Notes under the pieces: model-generated
What the model saw: the letters and a program-made list of their open reading frames with translations, nothing else
Database searches by the model: none
Told to the model about the DNA's origin: nothing
Part shown: positions 32,451-45,100 of the stretch, piece after piece
Numbering within the stretch: position 1 is the first letter of the stretch
Layout: each line of letters begins with the position of its first letter
Source: Microglena sp. YARC
Taxonomy: Eukaryota; Chlorophyta; Chlorophyceae; Chlamydomonadales; Chlamydomonadaceae
Assembly: GCA_022414725.1 (NCBI GenBank)
Contig: CM039463.1
Location: 51,380,277 to 51,444,276 of the forward strand
Direction of reading: 5' to 3'
Length of the DNA: 64,000 bases
Position numbers and translations under genes: made by a program

Positions 32451-33039
32451 CAAGGGGGGTCCGGGTGGAAGTGCTGATGCTGCTTGAAAAAGTTGTTATA
32501 AACGAGAGTAACATATGTCATCAATGTGCAAAATGCACATTTCCTTAGGGACCCCTAAAAAAACTAAAATGGCTGATGGTACTTGATCGTTGGGTATTAC
32601 CATACGTGCACTATTAATTGGCAAAAACATGTTTTGGCAAAACTTTTTTAATAAAACAGCGCTCAAAACTGCATGGCACAAAATATCTGGCAAAGGGGTC
32701 CATGGATGGACCTACTCAAGCTGATACCTGAAACCCAGCCGGCAAAAACTCAATTTGTTTGTGTTATTTCCTTGTTACATGTTCACGGAGTGTGTTACTT
32801 GGGTCCTTTAGTCTGCCAATAAGGGATCATACTGCAGAGATTGTTTCCCTCCATGTATATAGCAATCGCTAGTTTTGACACCGTTTTAGCAAAACTATTG
32901 CTATAATAAAGTATAAAAAATATGTTTCATTTGCCCTAAATGGTTATAAAAGGCTACAAAGGCTATACAAGCACTAAAACGCTGTTCCTAGAGGAGGCCT
33001 AGAACCAGATAGCTAGAAAAAACCCACTTCCAGATTTGA

Positions 33040-33570
33040 AAAAAAGGCTTGACATACTGGCAGCCTATCACCAGGTTTCACCAAGGTGTAACACACACAC
33101 CTACACACACACACACTCACACTCACACCCATACCCCCCCCCCCATGTTGGTGCTAGCTGGCCTGCCTTGGGCCCGGCTTGGACAAAGCTGGTGCCATCT
33201 GGCTTGGCTTGGCCTAGCCTAGGCCTGGCTTGGACAATGCTGGTGCTATATGGTTTCACCAAGGTGTGACTTGTGTATGAGCAAGCGCTGACCGTGGATA
33301 AATCATAAATGGTGTACATCCAATCAAATATAAGTGTATATTGTGAAAGGCAGTACAATTCCCCGACGAATAGCACACTCAAAAGTGAAATTGATAACTG
33401 ATTAAATTGTTAGCATTTGAAGTTAAACCCAAGGTGTAACTTGTGTTTGACCTAGCCGTAACTGTGAATAACTAAATAATGGTGAATATCCAATAACAGT
33501 TAGTGCATATTGTAAAAGCCATTAAAAATCCTTTTGAATGGAATATTCAAAAGTGAAATTGATAAAACTG
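33040..33570 (+). repeat. Imperfect tandem duplications
   Basis: 33255-33395 and 33428-33570 are two copies of a ~172-bp unit (AAGGTGT(A/G)ACTTGTGT ... CAAAAGTGAAATTGATAA). Just before, GGCTTGGACAA(A/T)GCTGGTGC is duplicated at 33177 and 33227. 32460-33040 upstream is AT-rich and shows no gene. Confidence 0.75.
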
Positions 33571-33729
33571 GCGGCCTCACTTTACTGCCTAGTACATTAG
33601 GTGCTAGGAGCTACTTGGCAATGGCAAGCCAGCTGGGACCGACTTAAGTTTGACTCGAAACCGATATGGCAAAAGGTTGTTCGCCAAATCGTTCGCAAAT
33701 TCCTAGTGCGTTTAAGGTATGCGTGATGA

Positions 33730-33893
33730 GAGGGACCGGCATATCATATGATGCTGGCCAAAGGCGAGTATGATACCATATGATATCATACAAACTGAAT
33801 CATATGAAACTGTTTACAAATAGTCAGACTGCCGGCATTTTATGATATCATATGATGGCATGATATCATATGATATCATATTGCCGTTCCCTA
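33730..33893 (-). mobile_element. ATATGAT-rich MITE, reverse copy
   Basis: Reverse relative to 27523-27680. It begins AGGGACCGGCATATCATATG and ends ATATTGCCGTTCCCTA, with the shared interior TAGTCAGACTGCCGGC. Confidence 0.85.
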
Positions 33894-34024
33894 GCCATAT
33901 GTGATGATGATGATGATGATGATGATGAGGAGGAGGAGGACATTTCTCCATGTGCCCTATGAACTACTATGTGCCCGCGGCTTCATGCATGCCCCTTCCC
34001 CCCCACCCCACCCACCACGACCCC

Positions 34025-34375
34025 ACCCCACTCAAGCACACAGAATGGGTGACAGTATGTAGTCATGCCATACATTCATACCACCTCACCCTCCCCATCA
34101 TTCACACTCCACGACCCCACCCCACTCAAGCACACAGAATGGGTGACAGTATGTAGTCATGCCATACATTCATACCACCTCACCCTCCCCATCATTCACA
34201 CTCCACGACCCCACCCCACTCAAGCACACAGAATGGGTGACAGTATGTAGTCATGCCATACATTCATACCACCTCACCCTCCCCATCATTCACACTGCAC
34301 GACCCCACCCCACTCAAGCACACAGAATGGGTGACAGTATGTAGTCATGCCATACATTCATACCACCTCACCCCT
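34025..34375 (+). repeat. 94-bp satellite, about 4 copies
   Basis: Exact 94-base period with core CAGAATGGGTGACAGTATG and CATACATTCATACCACCTC. Copies differ by only a few bases. Confidence 0.95.
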
Positions 34376-34499
34376 ACCCCACCCTTCACACACACACACA
34401 CAGACCTGCTTATCTCATGGTGTCAGGCAGGACATGCAAACACCTAAGAGCAAGCATAGGAACAAGCTTGGGGTTATAGCCTACTTTCTAAAAAAGGTT

Positions 34500-34625
34500 A
34501 TGATAACGCCTGGTGGGGCGTGGTGTCAAGGGAGCCCGTTGTACGCGGGTGGAGAGCGGTCTTCTACCTCAACTGGACAAGGCCTACTTTCAGACCATCT
34601 GTTACCACGCCGACTGGCTACATTA
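34500..34625 (+). repeat. SINE-tail copy
   Basis: Shares TGATAACGCCTGGTGGGGCG through GTACGCGGGTGGAGAGCGG to CAACTGGACAAGGC with the reverse complement of the element at 9480-9665. No tRNA head is seen here. Confidence 0.6.
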
Positions 34626-34639
34626 TTATGCTACACATC

Positions 34640-35600
34640 AGGAGTACACCTACGTGATTGCATCATGTACTGAGGATCACACCCATGTGAGTACACCCTG
34701 TACTGAGGAGTACACCCATGTGATTGCATCATGTACTGAGGATCACACCCATGTGAGTACACCCTGTACTGAGGAGTACACCCATGTGATTGCATCCTGT
34801 ACTGAGGATCACACCCATGTGAGTACACCCTGTACTGAGGAGTACACCCATGTGATTGCATCCTGTACTGAGGATCACACCCATGTGAGTACACCCTGTA
34901 CTGAGGATTACACCCATGTGAGTACATATTGCACTGTGTTGTAAACCCATTTGAGTACATCCTGTACTGAGGAGTACACCCATGTGAGTACATCCTGTAC
35001 TGAGGAGTACACCCATGTGATTATACCCTGTACTGAGGAGTACACCCATGTGAGTACATATTGCACTGTGTGTACACCCATGTGAGTACATATTGCACTG
35101 TGTAGTACACCCATGTGATTACACCCTGTACTGAGGAGTACACCCATGTGAGTACACCCTGTACTGAAGAGTACACCCATGTGAGTACATATTGCACTGT
35201 GTAGTACACCCATGTGATTACACCCTGTACTGAGGAGTACACCCACGTGAGTACACCCTGTTCTGAGGAGCACAACCATGTGAGTACATCCTGTACTGAG
35301 GAGTACACCCATGTGATTACACCCTGTACTGAGGAGTACACCCACGTGAGTACACCCTGTTCTGAGGAGCACAACCATGTGAGTACATCCTGTACTGAGG
35401 AGTACACCCATGTGAGTACACCCTGTACTGAAGAGTACACCCATGTGAGTACATATTGCACTGTGTAGTACACCCATGTGAGTACATCCTGTACTGAGGA
35501 GTACACCCACGTGAGTACACCCTGTTCTGAGGAGCACAACCATGTGAGTACATCCTGTACTGAGGAGTAAACCCATGTGAGTACACCCATGTGAGTATAT
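34640..35600 (+). repeat. 33-bp satellite, about 29 copies
   Basis: Units TGTACTGAGGAGTACACCCA + TGTGAGTACACCC with 66-bp higher-order alternation at the left. As 33 is a multiple of 3, frames on both strands stay open (Gly-Cys-Thr-His or Gly-Val-Leu repeats) without being genes. Each unit has an ATGTGAGTA string that matches a donor consensus. Confidence 0.95.
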
Positions 35601-35649
35601 CATGTACTTGGGAGTGTGGTATGGCAGTGTTTGTATTGTCCATGTATAC

Positions 35650-38430
35650 TCCAAGGATTTTTTAAACGTTTCGTTTCACGTCTCAAACTCAGATTTTGGA
35701 GGGTCCACAACATTGCCAAAGCAGATTGTGGCTCATTGAAAAACATATATTGGGGCTTCTAAAACGTAGATTTTGAAAACAGTTTGAACACAGTTAAGTC
35801 TCAAATCGCGGATTTTGAAAACAGGTTGAAAACAGTTACGTCTCAAAACGTAGATTTTATAGTACCCTTGAACAACCCGGGTAAACTCCGCATGCAAACG
35901 GTGAGCAACCTGAAGGCTGAGATATCATCTGATAAAACCAAACCATTTTATTCAAACAGGAAAGAAGATTCTGTCTCGTTGCATAGACAAAAGCAGGCCA
36001 GTTGGCGGATGACCAAAGCCAAAACCACAACATTGGGGGCTGATCTTCCACCCATCAGAAGACCCATACAAAGAAAACTGAGTCCTCTGCGAATAGCAGG
36101 ATTGCAATAACATGAGGCGTAGCTTGTGCTGTTACCCAGCGTCCGGAGTAGAACTTGGAAGGGCTCACCATCGTACGGTGACGTCGAGGGTGGGGCGGCA
36201 GGACCGGGCGGACCATCTTCCCTTGCATCCATCGCTTCCTGACGCAGTTGCCTGAGTGCTGGACCTGTAAGGAAGACTACAAGCGTATGATGAGATGGAT
36301 GGGAATTGGAGGGGTTGTGGAGGAGCGCGCGCGTCCGTGGGAGGAGAATTGTCTGGACGGAGGTTAGGGAGACAACGGTACCTTCACTCCCTTCACTACG
36401 GTCGACTACTGCGGACTACGGTGCCTGATGCCCGGATGCCCGATGCCCGCAGAAGTGCCCGCTGCCTGTACAGCGAAGGGTCGGTTGGGTTGGTTAGGGC
36501 CATGTGGCACCCCTGCCAATTCCCCTTCCAGGCTGGTGGAAGTTGCGATTGGACGCGGGCAATAGGCACGTGGATCCACGTGGTACCACGTGACCTGTAC
36601 GCTCCGACTGCGGAGGGGGTAGGGGGGGCCTCGTGTGTGTGTGGCTGTCGCTTTTTTTACCGCCCCCTGAATCACTACCAACTAACAGTGCGTTTCTTAT
36701 GAACGACTTGAATATAATTCACTTGAATCGACTTGATGCAACTTTTCAAGTCGATTTTTTGTTCTACAACTTCCAGCAGATGTTAACTCAACTCAAGTCG
36801 TTCAAAGGAAATGCAAAGTAAATACATTTGGCCATGGCCATGGAGTCCCGAGGTGGAGGAGGTGGAGGAATTCAAATACCGAAGGCCGCGTCTTCTCCTT
36901 CTATCTGTCTATTACCTTGCCTGGCCCTAGCTCTAAGGTTGTAAAACCTGGCGTCCGCTATCACTCGAGTCTTGAGCTACCTGTCTTCCCACTCCGTCTT
37001 GGTGTCACTCCAATGTTTTGCTATGCAAATTTGAAGCATTGCTTGCAATCCTTGCATGGCTTGTTCCTGTAAGTCATGGAATTAAAACTGCACATATATA
37101 CCGGTATTTAATGCTTGTCAGCTGATTTCTCCCCACATTCCATGTGATACTAGACCAGTAATGGGACCCATGACAGCGGCGTTGGCGAGAACGACAAGTT
37201 CATTAATTATATTAGGGTCCTCCTTGAAGTTCTTCTTATATTGAGGGAAAGGGAGAGGCATTAGTGGTGTAATCGCTATAAAATAGAAGGGGCCTCATGT
37301 GAGGAAGTATGCTGGGAGCAAGGGATGTGACTGATGAAGTATGGGTATGTGCAGCCTAAGGACCTTGGGTGATGACTCTGAGGAGGCTTACATGTAACGG
37401 AGCTTTCAAAAAAGAGCCGGCGGGATGTTCAGGCGATAGGGAGGGAACACGTGCAGGAGGCACACGTAAGGCACATATGTAAGCATGAGTATGGGGTCAA
37501 GCAGGATGGGAAGGAAGAGGAAATGCAGCAAGGTCAGTGGAGGAGGCACGTGAGCGAGCCTCAATATGGGAGAAAGAAGGACTAGAAGAATGGAAGGAGA
37601 GGTGACAGATGCAGGGTTAGAAACTCGTGCTGGGACCCGAGAGGACCTCTTTGAGACGGGAGGATGAGGGGAAGCAGAGCTAGGGAGAAGGGGCGGATGA
37701 GACAAGTTTACCGGCACGTGTTAGGGAAATTGGAGGACAGAGAAGGGTGCGTGCAGATGAAGGAGTAGATATGTAGAAGCAGATACATGGGAGACATAAT
37801 TGGCAATTGAAAATGTTGGAATTCATCTATTCCCTGGGAGAAGGTAGAATGAGGAGTGGAAGCAGGGGAAGGAAGGGGCGCAAGAGGGATGGAAGAGGGT
37901 CATGGGATGTGGAAGGGGGAAAGAGAGGGCAAGGCTGGATACCCTAGATGATTAGGACGTCTGGGCCAAGAGAGCCGAGGTCCGAGTGAAGGAAAGGAGC
38001 TATTAAGCGAGGAGAATGCTTGATGCGGAACACTTGTAAGGTATTGTGAAGCTGACGTGCCCCGTGGAAGAGTTACGATAGGCAAACAACGCTTCGAGAA
38101 CCTGTCCTGTCTGTATCTTGTTCGTAACAGTCAATTCTCGACTGGCTGTACAGTCCGGCACAACATATATGTACTGCCAGTACCTCGTCACCTATATTGA
38201 AGACAATGTTCGTGCTCCGATCGCGTCCTGGATCGGCTAGTAGAATTTTGCCTTTCCAGTTTTACCGTCACCATGGATTGTGAAGGATAGGCAAAAGCGA
38301 TTGTTGTTTAGCAGTGAGTGTTGTCGTCTTGCTCAACTGCTTACCGACGGTGACATCTAAGTCAAACTCCATTCCTCTGTTAGATAGGTTCTTCACGAGT
38401 GAGGGACCAGATTTAGCTCTGATCTTTCAG
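35650..38430. other. Intergenic region upstream of CNOT1
   Basis: 35690-35870 repeats TCTCAAA(C/A)(C/T)(G/C)(T/C/A)AGATTTTG-type pieces. 36110-36660 is GC-rich with CGCG-containing sequence and may include a promoter. A minus-strand frame of 94 codons (36232-35948) and a plus frame of 135 codons (36295-36702) are open there but match no family I know. 37380-38080 is purine-rich on the plus strand. No N-terminal CNOT1 coding exon was found here. Confidence 0.4.
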
Positions 38431-38527
38431 ATTGAATAGACACTCGGTAAGTGGTTCAAACACCGCTTGCATTGATTATATGCTGCAAGTGTCTCAAACA
38501 TCCTGCATTGGACACCCTTCGTAGGCT
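38431..38527 (+). other. Candidate CNOT1 5' UTR splice
   Basis: CACTCG|GTAAGTGG at 38446/38447 is a near-perfect donor. CACCCTTCGTAG at 38524 is a plausible acceptor, giving a 78-base intron that ends 6 bases before the chosen start codon. This suggests a non-coding (or short coding) leader exon. Confidence 0.45.
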
Positions 38528-38530
38528 GCA

Positions 38531-39145
38531 ATGGACGACTTATTCTCCGCGAATAAGCTTGCCAAGCTCATGCAGGAGCTTGGAGCTGATTCTACCAGCG
38601 ACGAGTCTACTTTTCGCTTGTTAGTTCAGCAATGTTCCATCGACGAGAGGGCCGTTGCGGAGGTTCTGGGCCTAATGGTGCGAACCCAGGCGCAATGGAA
38701 CTACTCGATGGTCGTTGATGTGTTGCGGGAAACTAACCCTGGTCTTTCGTGGGCTGGTGTGGCCCAGCAGCTAGATCACGAAGGCTTCATACTCCCAGAT
38801 CAGCAAGCTTTTGCTCATTTGTGTGGAAGCTACCAAAGAGGTGCAGGTGAACAGTTGCCCCTCAGCGCTCTGGTGGGGCGTGCCTGGCAGAATACAGCAG
38901 GCCAACTCAGCTTGCTGAGCCTTGCCATCTCAGCTCCCCATGATCTGTTCAGCTTTGAAAAATCAGGTCGCATGTTACCGCTGGAAGGGCTGGAAAACAT
39001 CATTGGTGGTCAACCAGCTGCTGGCTCACCGATCCTTCCTTGGCTCTGCCTTGACCTTCTTGAGGCACTGTGCTACCTTAGCGACGCTGGTCACATTGTT
39101 GCGGTACGGCAGTTGCTGGAGTTTCCTGTCAAGAATTGTCCTGAG
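38531..39145 (+). CDS. CNOT1: CNOT1 exon 1 (HEAT-like start)
   Basis: 205 codons from ATG at 38531 ([20 protein letters not shown]). It aligns with animal CNOT1 from about residue 250 (the LADFMQEVGYG region), then [24 protein letters not shown] and [11 protein letters not shown]. The donor is CTGAG|GTAAGT. Confidence 0.92.
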
Positions 39146-42100
39146 GTAAGTTGATCTGCTGCCACTTCTTCAAGATCCCTGAACCTGTGAGTGCCGCCTG
39201 ATGCATGTTGTTATGCAAGCTGGACTGCTGCATCCCTGGAGCCTTTTGCTTGGTGCCAGTTGAGGCTCATCTAGTGATAATGATTACACGCGTGAAGTCT
39301 GGAATGTGTTAGTCAGTTCCTCAATTTCCAAGCCTTCCACCGCCTGCCCAATGGTATATACATCATGTTTTGAACCTATCTTCATCCCTGCCCGACACTT
39401 CCTACTTAGTGTTTACACTTTCATCCAGGTGCTTCTGATTGGAATGGCTTCTATCCCAACTGAGTGGAGCCTCCTCCAGCGCGAGGTCTATGCAGCTCTT
39501 CTGCCGCTATATCTGTCCAAGGAGTCAAATGGCAGCGCTGTTCTGCAGAAGCTATGGAATACCAACGAGGTAGGACATCAATTAGAACTGTATAAGTTCC
39601 TCTCAAGTTAAAATTGCGATTTCCTATGGTTGTCTGTAATTGACACGATTAACTGTAAGTTGGTGGTGTGTCCAGATATACAATTAGGCCACGTCCACCA
39701 TCGCTCTCATCTGGTCCCTCATTATTTGTCCAGGACCTCATATTGGGAGCCATGGTGGAGTTCTTCTCTCAGGATCATGCTAATATTGCTCGGATCTTGG
39801 ATATTTGCCAGGAGTTACAGGTGAGATGATGACCCAGTAGAGATGGATGCACAACTTTAAAATCCTTCCTGAAACCTTGTCCCAAGTTTGGAAATTGTGC
39901 GACCTGTGTAGTTCACATAGCCACCGTCTCCTACACCCCATCCTCCCTGTCCTCCGCTCTCTTTTTTGTGGAGTGCAAACAACATTCAGGGTATTCTGGA
40001 AGGTGCTACGAGTAGCACAAGTGCTACACTATGTACTTCAGTGTTTACAGGGTGCTGCATTAGAGCCTTAGGGGGTTGCTTTTGGGCCAAAACATCTGCT
40101 AGGAGCATCTCGAATGCTACCAGGGTGCTCCTGGTCAGGCTACTTGGAGCACCATGGTGCTTCACAAACATTCAGGTTCCTCCCATTAAAAACTAGCTTG
40201 GCAATGCTTTGCCTTCTTCTGGCTGACATTTGTCTGTCTCCTCTGTTGTAGGTCCTTGGCGTGGTCTTGGATTCCACCCCCTACCCCTTCTCTTTGGAGC
40301 TGGCGTCATGGGCATCTTCGCGAGAGTAAGCACCTGTGCTCTCCTATGTCACATTTTTATTGATGGGTCGTAGTGCATGTGTCAGTGTTTTTCTTTTCGG
40401 CTACGAGCAGTAGCTTCGAGGCAGCTCTCTCAGCCAGCCATTGGGTTACACCCAAATATTTTAGCAGTGCTAGGCAGCTGATGATGCCAGCTTGAAGGCG
40501 CACTATGTTGCTTAAGGTTTTTCTGGGTGGCAGACCGTAGGAGCTGTCTAGAAGCTGCTTGATTTAGCCGAAAAGAAAAGCCATGGAAATTATCAATGGA
40601 ATGATGTATTTACATGCCTGAAGTACCAAGAAAGTCAACGGTGGAATCGTACAAGATGGTATTAAAAAGCAGCATCAACATGCAACATATATGAAATATT
40701 GAACTATCTTTTGTATTGCTCTGTCTCCTACTACTAGTATTGCCCTGCCTTTTATATTGCACTGTCTCCTTCTACTAGTAGCTCTCTGGTAATTTCACCC
40801 CAACTTCCTCCCATACTGATTCCAAGAACTTGGTGTCCATCCTCCCCCCAAAACTTTACACCCCGCATTCTTCCTGCGCACATTCCTCAAACCAACCCGA
40901 CAAATGCTTGCCTCCCAATCCCCATCAGCCCTCTTGATGCATGCCCTCAATTCCCACAAAAACCTGATGATTAATGGGAATTTATGTGATCCCACTTATC
41001 CAAATTATATTCATTTGAATCTCACTGATTTGTGTTTTTGTTCCCTCCGTTGCACAGATGTCTCAACTTAGAGAAGTGGTTAAGCAAGCGTTTGGCAGAC
41101 AACCTTGTCTTCACCCAGGCTGCGCTTCGATACCTGGTTGCCAAAACTCAGGTATGGGTCTGGACATAAGGGTGTGGGGCACAAAAAAGGGTACGGATAC
41201 CGTTTCCTCCTGATGGTTTGTTTCTTCCGGTTCGCCCCATGCGTCGCCTCCATATGCGTTGGTGTTGCACCAGATCTGCATGTGCAGCACTTGGTGGATC
41301 TATTGCCCAGATGAATCTGTGCACTGCATTCAGCATGGCTTTGCTTGTCCCCCCAATCAGGGGTCTCTTTTTCAGTTCAGAAAGTGGGTTCATTAGAGCC
41401 CTTAATGGGTTCAGGCCTCCTCACAGGTCGGCATTTTAGGGCCATTTAGGGCCATACATTTGGGTTCTATATAGCTGCAATTTGGGCCAAAACAGGGTCA
41501 AAAATAGGGAAAGCTGTATATAGCGGAAACAAAAATCTCTGCCCCCATCATAAGAATCATGCAGTAGTCATGCACATCTCAAGCACCTCATAGTGTGTAT
41601 CTGGAATGCATGGTCATTCTGAGCTCAGGTGCAGGAGCGGTCTGCGAAAATAAATACCCACGGTAACCTTCCCCATAGCAATCGGATGGGAAGGTTCCCT
41701 CAACTCCAATTCTGTTGCTAGACGTAAGAATTTTCAATGTATCGTCATGGGCACGGGGAAGCCAGTCAGCACTTAGCTGGTCAGCTCTGGGTTTAGGTGG
41801 TTTCGGGTGTTTGCGGTTCAGGACAAAAGTGCTGACTGGCTACCCCCTATTATCGTCATGCAGGTTGGAGTGGATGGCTTGCCTCTCCTGTCTAAGGTGC
41901 CCCTGAGCCAGGACACACTCAGAATCTACCTGCGTCTGCTTCAACAGTCCCTGGGAGGAGGACCAGCAGCTCTGCCTGGAGAGTTAGGCCAGGAACTAGT
42001 GAAGGTGCAGCAGCAGAGTGTGAAGATGTACCCAGGCCTGGCCCCAATGGTCACCCAGGGCTCTGAAGCCTTTGCCAGTGATGTCGAAGAGGAGGCAAAC

Positions 42101-45100
42101 AGCTACTTTCAGAAGATATACTCTGAGCAGAAGCCTATTGAGGAGGTAGGATTGTGCACTGTGCCTTTTGCACCCCTTCCCCTGGACCCCCCCCTCTGAC
42201 AAACATGCCATCGTGATTTTTGGTGGAAGTGGTACAAAAAACATCTTTGCATCTGTGTAGGTTGATGTGCTCGGTTATGGTTGCTGCTATTGCTGCTGAT
42301 GGTGATCAAGCTTGCCATTGTGGACTTCAGACTCACAATACTCTCATGTAGTCTTTAACTTGAAATTTAACTTGGATGTATGGCTCCAGCCAGCAATTTG
42401 GCTGCTCGCTGTCTTGGTAGTATTGTTTTTACCAGGAAACATGTAGTAATGAATATAGAAATCGTTGTTATCTTCTTCTTTTTATATCTCGTGCAGTCTC
42501 TGCCAAAGAGCGTGGAAACACTGAACTCTTTTGAGACTTATAATCCCAGGAACTCTGACAACTCAGATCACCAGGGATTGGGGGGGATGTTATACTACGA
42601 CTGTTGTCATAGCATAAGAACAACAAATTCAACTTCAACTTCTGTGCTCACTCCCTCGTTCATTTGTCTCATTCAGGTGGTTCAGATGCTGAAGCAGTTC
42701 AAGTCATCCCAGTCTGCAAGAGAGCAAGAAGTGTTTGCATGCATGATTCACAACCTTTTTGACGAGTACCGGTTCTTCCCACGTTACCCTGACAAGGTAA
42801 GAGTATATGGTATGATTGCTTCTTCCCAAGCTACCCTGAGAGGGTAGGGTACATGGTATTATTTAAGGTGCTACATTATGCACCCTTGTGTCTAGGAGGT
42901 GCTACATAAGAGCTTATGGGGGTCGCAATTTGGGGTAAAACCCTACTAGTACCTCGAAGGCTTCTAGGAGCACCATAGTGCTATATGAAGACACTGGTTG
43001 AAGCTATAGTGCTATATGAAGACACATACCTTTTGAAGCCATGGTGCTATATGAAGACACATACCTTTAAAACATCCCTGGTAGGGTACTTCCTGCATGC
43101 ATTCATACTTGAGTGCCATAACCTGTACCCATGCGCTTCAATATAGTTAGAACTTTTCCTGTCTCGCGTCGTCACAGTCTCCATCTTTCCACCTCCATCT
43201 CCAGTACCTTCACGCTGCTAGCCCTACCTACCTGACCATCCCAATCCTGTTATCCCTCCCCTGCCATCCCAACCCTGCCACCCCAACCCTGCCACCCCAA
43301 CCCTGTCACCCCAACCCTCCGCTCACACCCTGCTATCCTACCCTTGCCCGACAGGAGCTGCACATCACTGCCATTCTGTTTGGTGCCCTAGTCCAGCATC
43401 AGCTGGTGTCCTCTATCACCTTAGGTATTGCCTTGCGCTATGTCCTGGATGCATTGAAGAAGCCTCCTGGCTCAAAGATGTGTACCTTTGGCACTGATGC
43501 CCTCCGTCAGTTTGTGGGGAGCATCCAGCAGTGGCCCCAATTCTGCCAGCATTTGCTTCAGGTGTGATGGGTGTGCGTGCCATTTTTGTATCTATCTATA
43601 TACACACATAATGGGCGATAACCATGCGCTATGTCCTGGATGCACTGTTGAAGCGTCCTATCTCGGAGATGTGTACCTTTGGCACTGATGCCCTTTGTCA
43701 GTTTGTGGGGAGCATCCAGCAGTGGCCCTAATTCTGCCAGTGCTTGCTTCAGGTGTGATGGGTGTGCGTGCCATTTTCGCATCTATCTATATATACATAT
43801 ATTGGCTGATGAACATGCGCTATGTCCTGGATGCACTGTTGAAGAGTCCTGGCTCGGAGATGTGTACCTTTGACACTGATGCCCACCGTCAGTTTGTGGG
43901 GAGCAACCAGCAGTGGACCCAATTCTGCCAGCTATTGCTCAAGGTTTGATGCGTGTGCATGCCATTTGTGCGAGTCAGTAGAAGGGTTTGCCCCTCTTGC
44001 CATGCCCTGGGACTGCATCCAAGTGCTGGGGCATGATGTCTGTCTGTCTGGTACTGAATGTATTTGTCTGTCTGTCTAGTACTGATCTAGTACTGACTGT
44101 ACTGGTCTAGTCTGTCTAGTACTGACTCAGATTGGGTGTTCTTTGTGCTAGCCTACATATGACAAGAGCATATGGTTGTCACGTACTAAATAGTACAGGT
44201 TTATTGGATGATAACAATTATATCGTATGATGTATCTGACAATATCGTATTAAGTATCAATATGTCGCAGGATGTCGCATGATATATCGCCTGATAATCC
44301 TGGCGAACAGTACGATATTGACATCCCTTCAATTGCATAGTCATGATGTGGAACAGTGCAACGCGATGTACAAGAATTGATTGGATTGTTACATGTTTTT
44401 CAGCCACTCCGGGCTGCCCACTGTCTTCCAATGCCAAGCCCCCCTTGCGACACCCACAGGAACCAGGGAGCCAACTATGCAGATTATACAGGCTACATGT
44501 CCACCATGTACTATGATGTACCATTAGTCCATGAGCTCATGTACCGATGTCCATTAATTCATGAGATCATGTACCGATGTACCATGCGTAGGGAACAGCA
44601 ATATGACATCTTGTCATTATATGATATTATATGACGCCGGCAGTCGGCTAGGCTGAAGTTACCAGTATCGTATGATGCAGTTCGTATGCTATCATATTAT
44701 ATCATACTCGCATTTGGTCTACATCAAATGATATGCCGGTCCCTAACCATGAGTCCATGAGCTAAGCTCCTCACTCCCCATTGCAGCAGGTGCCACATCT
44801 CCGCGAGCAAGACCCTGAACTTTATGCCCACGTTGAGGCTGCTGTACTTGAGGCTCAGAACGCTCAGGCCGCCTCGGGTGAGAGCATCAACACAGCTGAC
44901 TCTATGGCAGCTGGCGGCCCTGTTGGCCAGCCAGCAGGCCTGCCCTTCCTTGGCATGGGCCCCATCAGCCCCCCCGCCATGGGGGTGGAGCAGCGCCAGA
45001 GTTTGGGCTTTGCTATTGAGAGCCTGGATCCCCCGGGCTCTGGAGCCCATGGGGGAGCGCCCACACCCCTGTCTTCAGGCGCTCTGCCAGGGATAAACCT

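Noticed and set aside
34908..35654. 248-codon minus-strand open frame (Cys-Thr-His-Met-Gly-Val repeats)
   Set aside because: Product of the 33-bp satellite, open in several frames on both strands.
39129..39195. Donor-edge copy after CNOT1 exon 1 (TCAAGATCCCTGAACCTGTGAG)
   Set aside because: Similarity to the real edge is too weak over about 23 bases to separate from chance.
43620..43950. Two additional CNOT1 coding exons
   Set aside because: The copies have a stop codon or altered donor and no acceptor in front of the repeated part, and animal CNOT1 has no repeated segment here.
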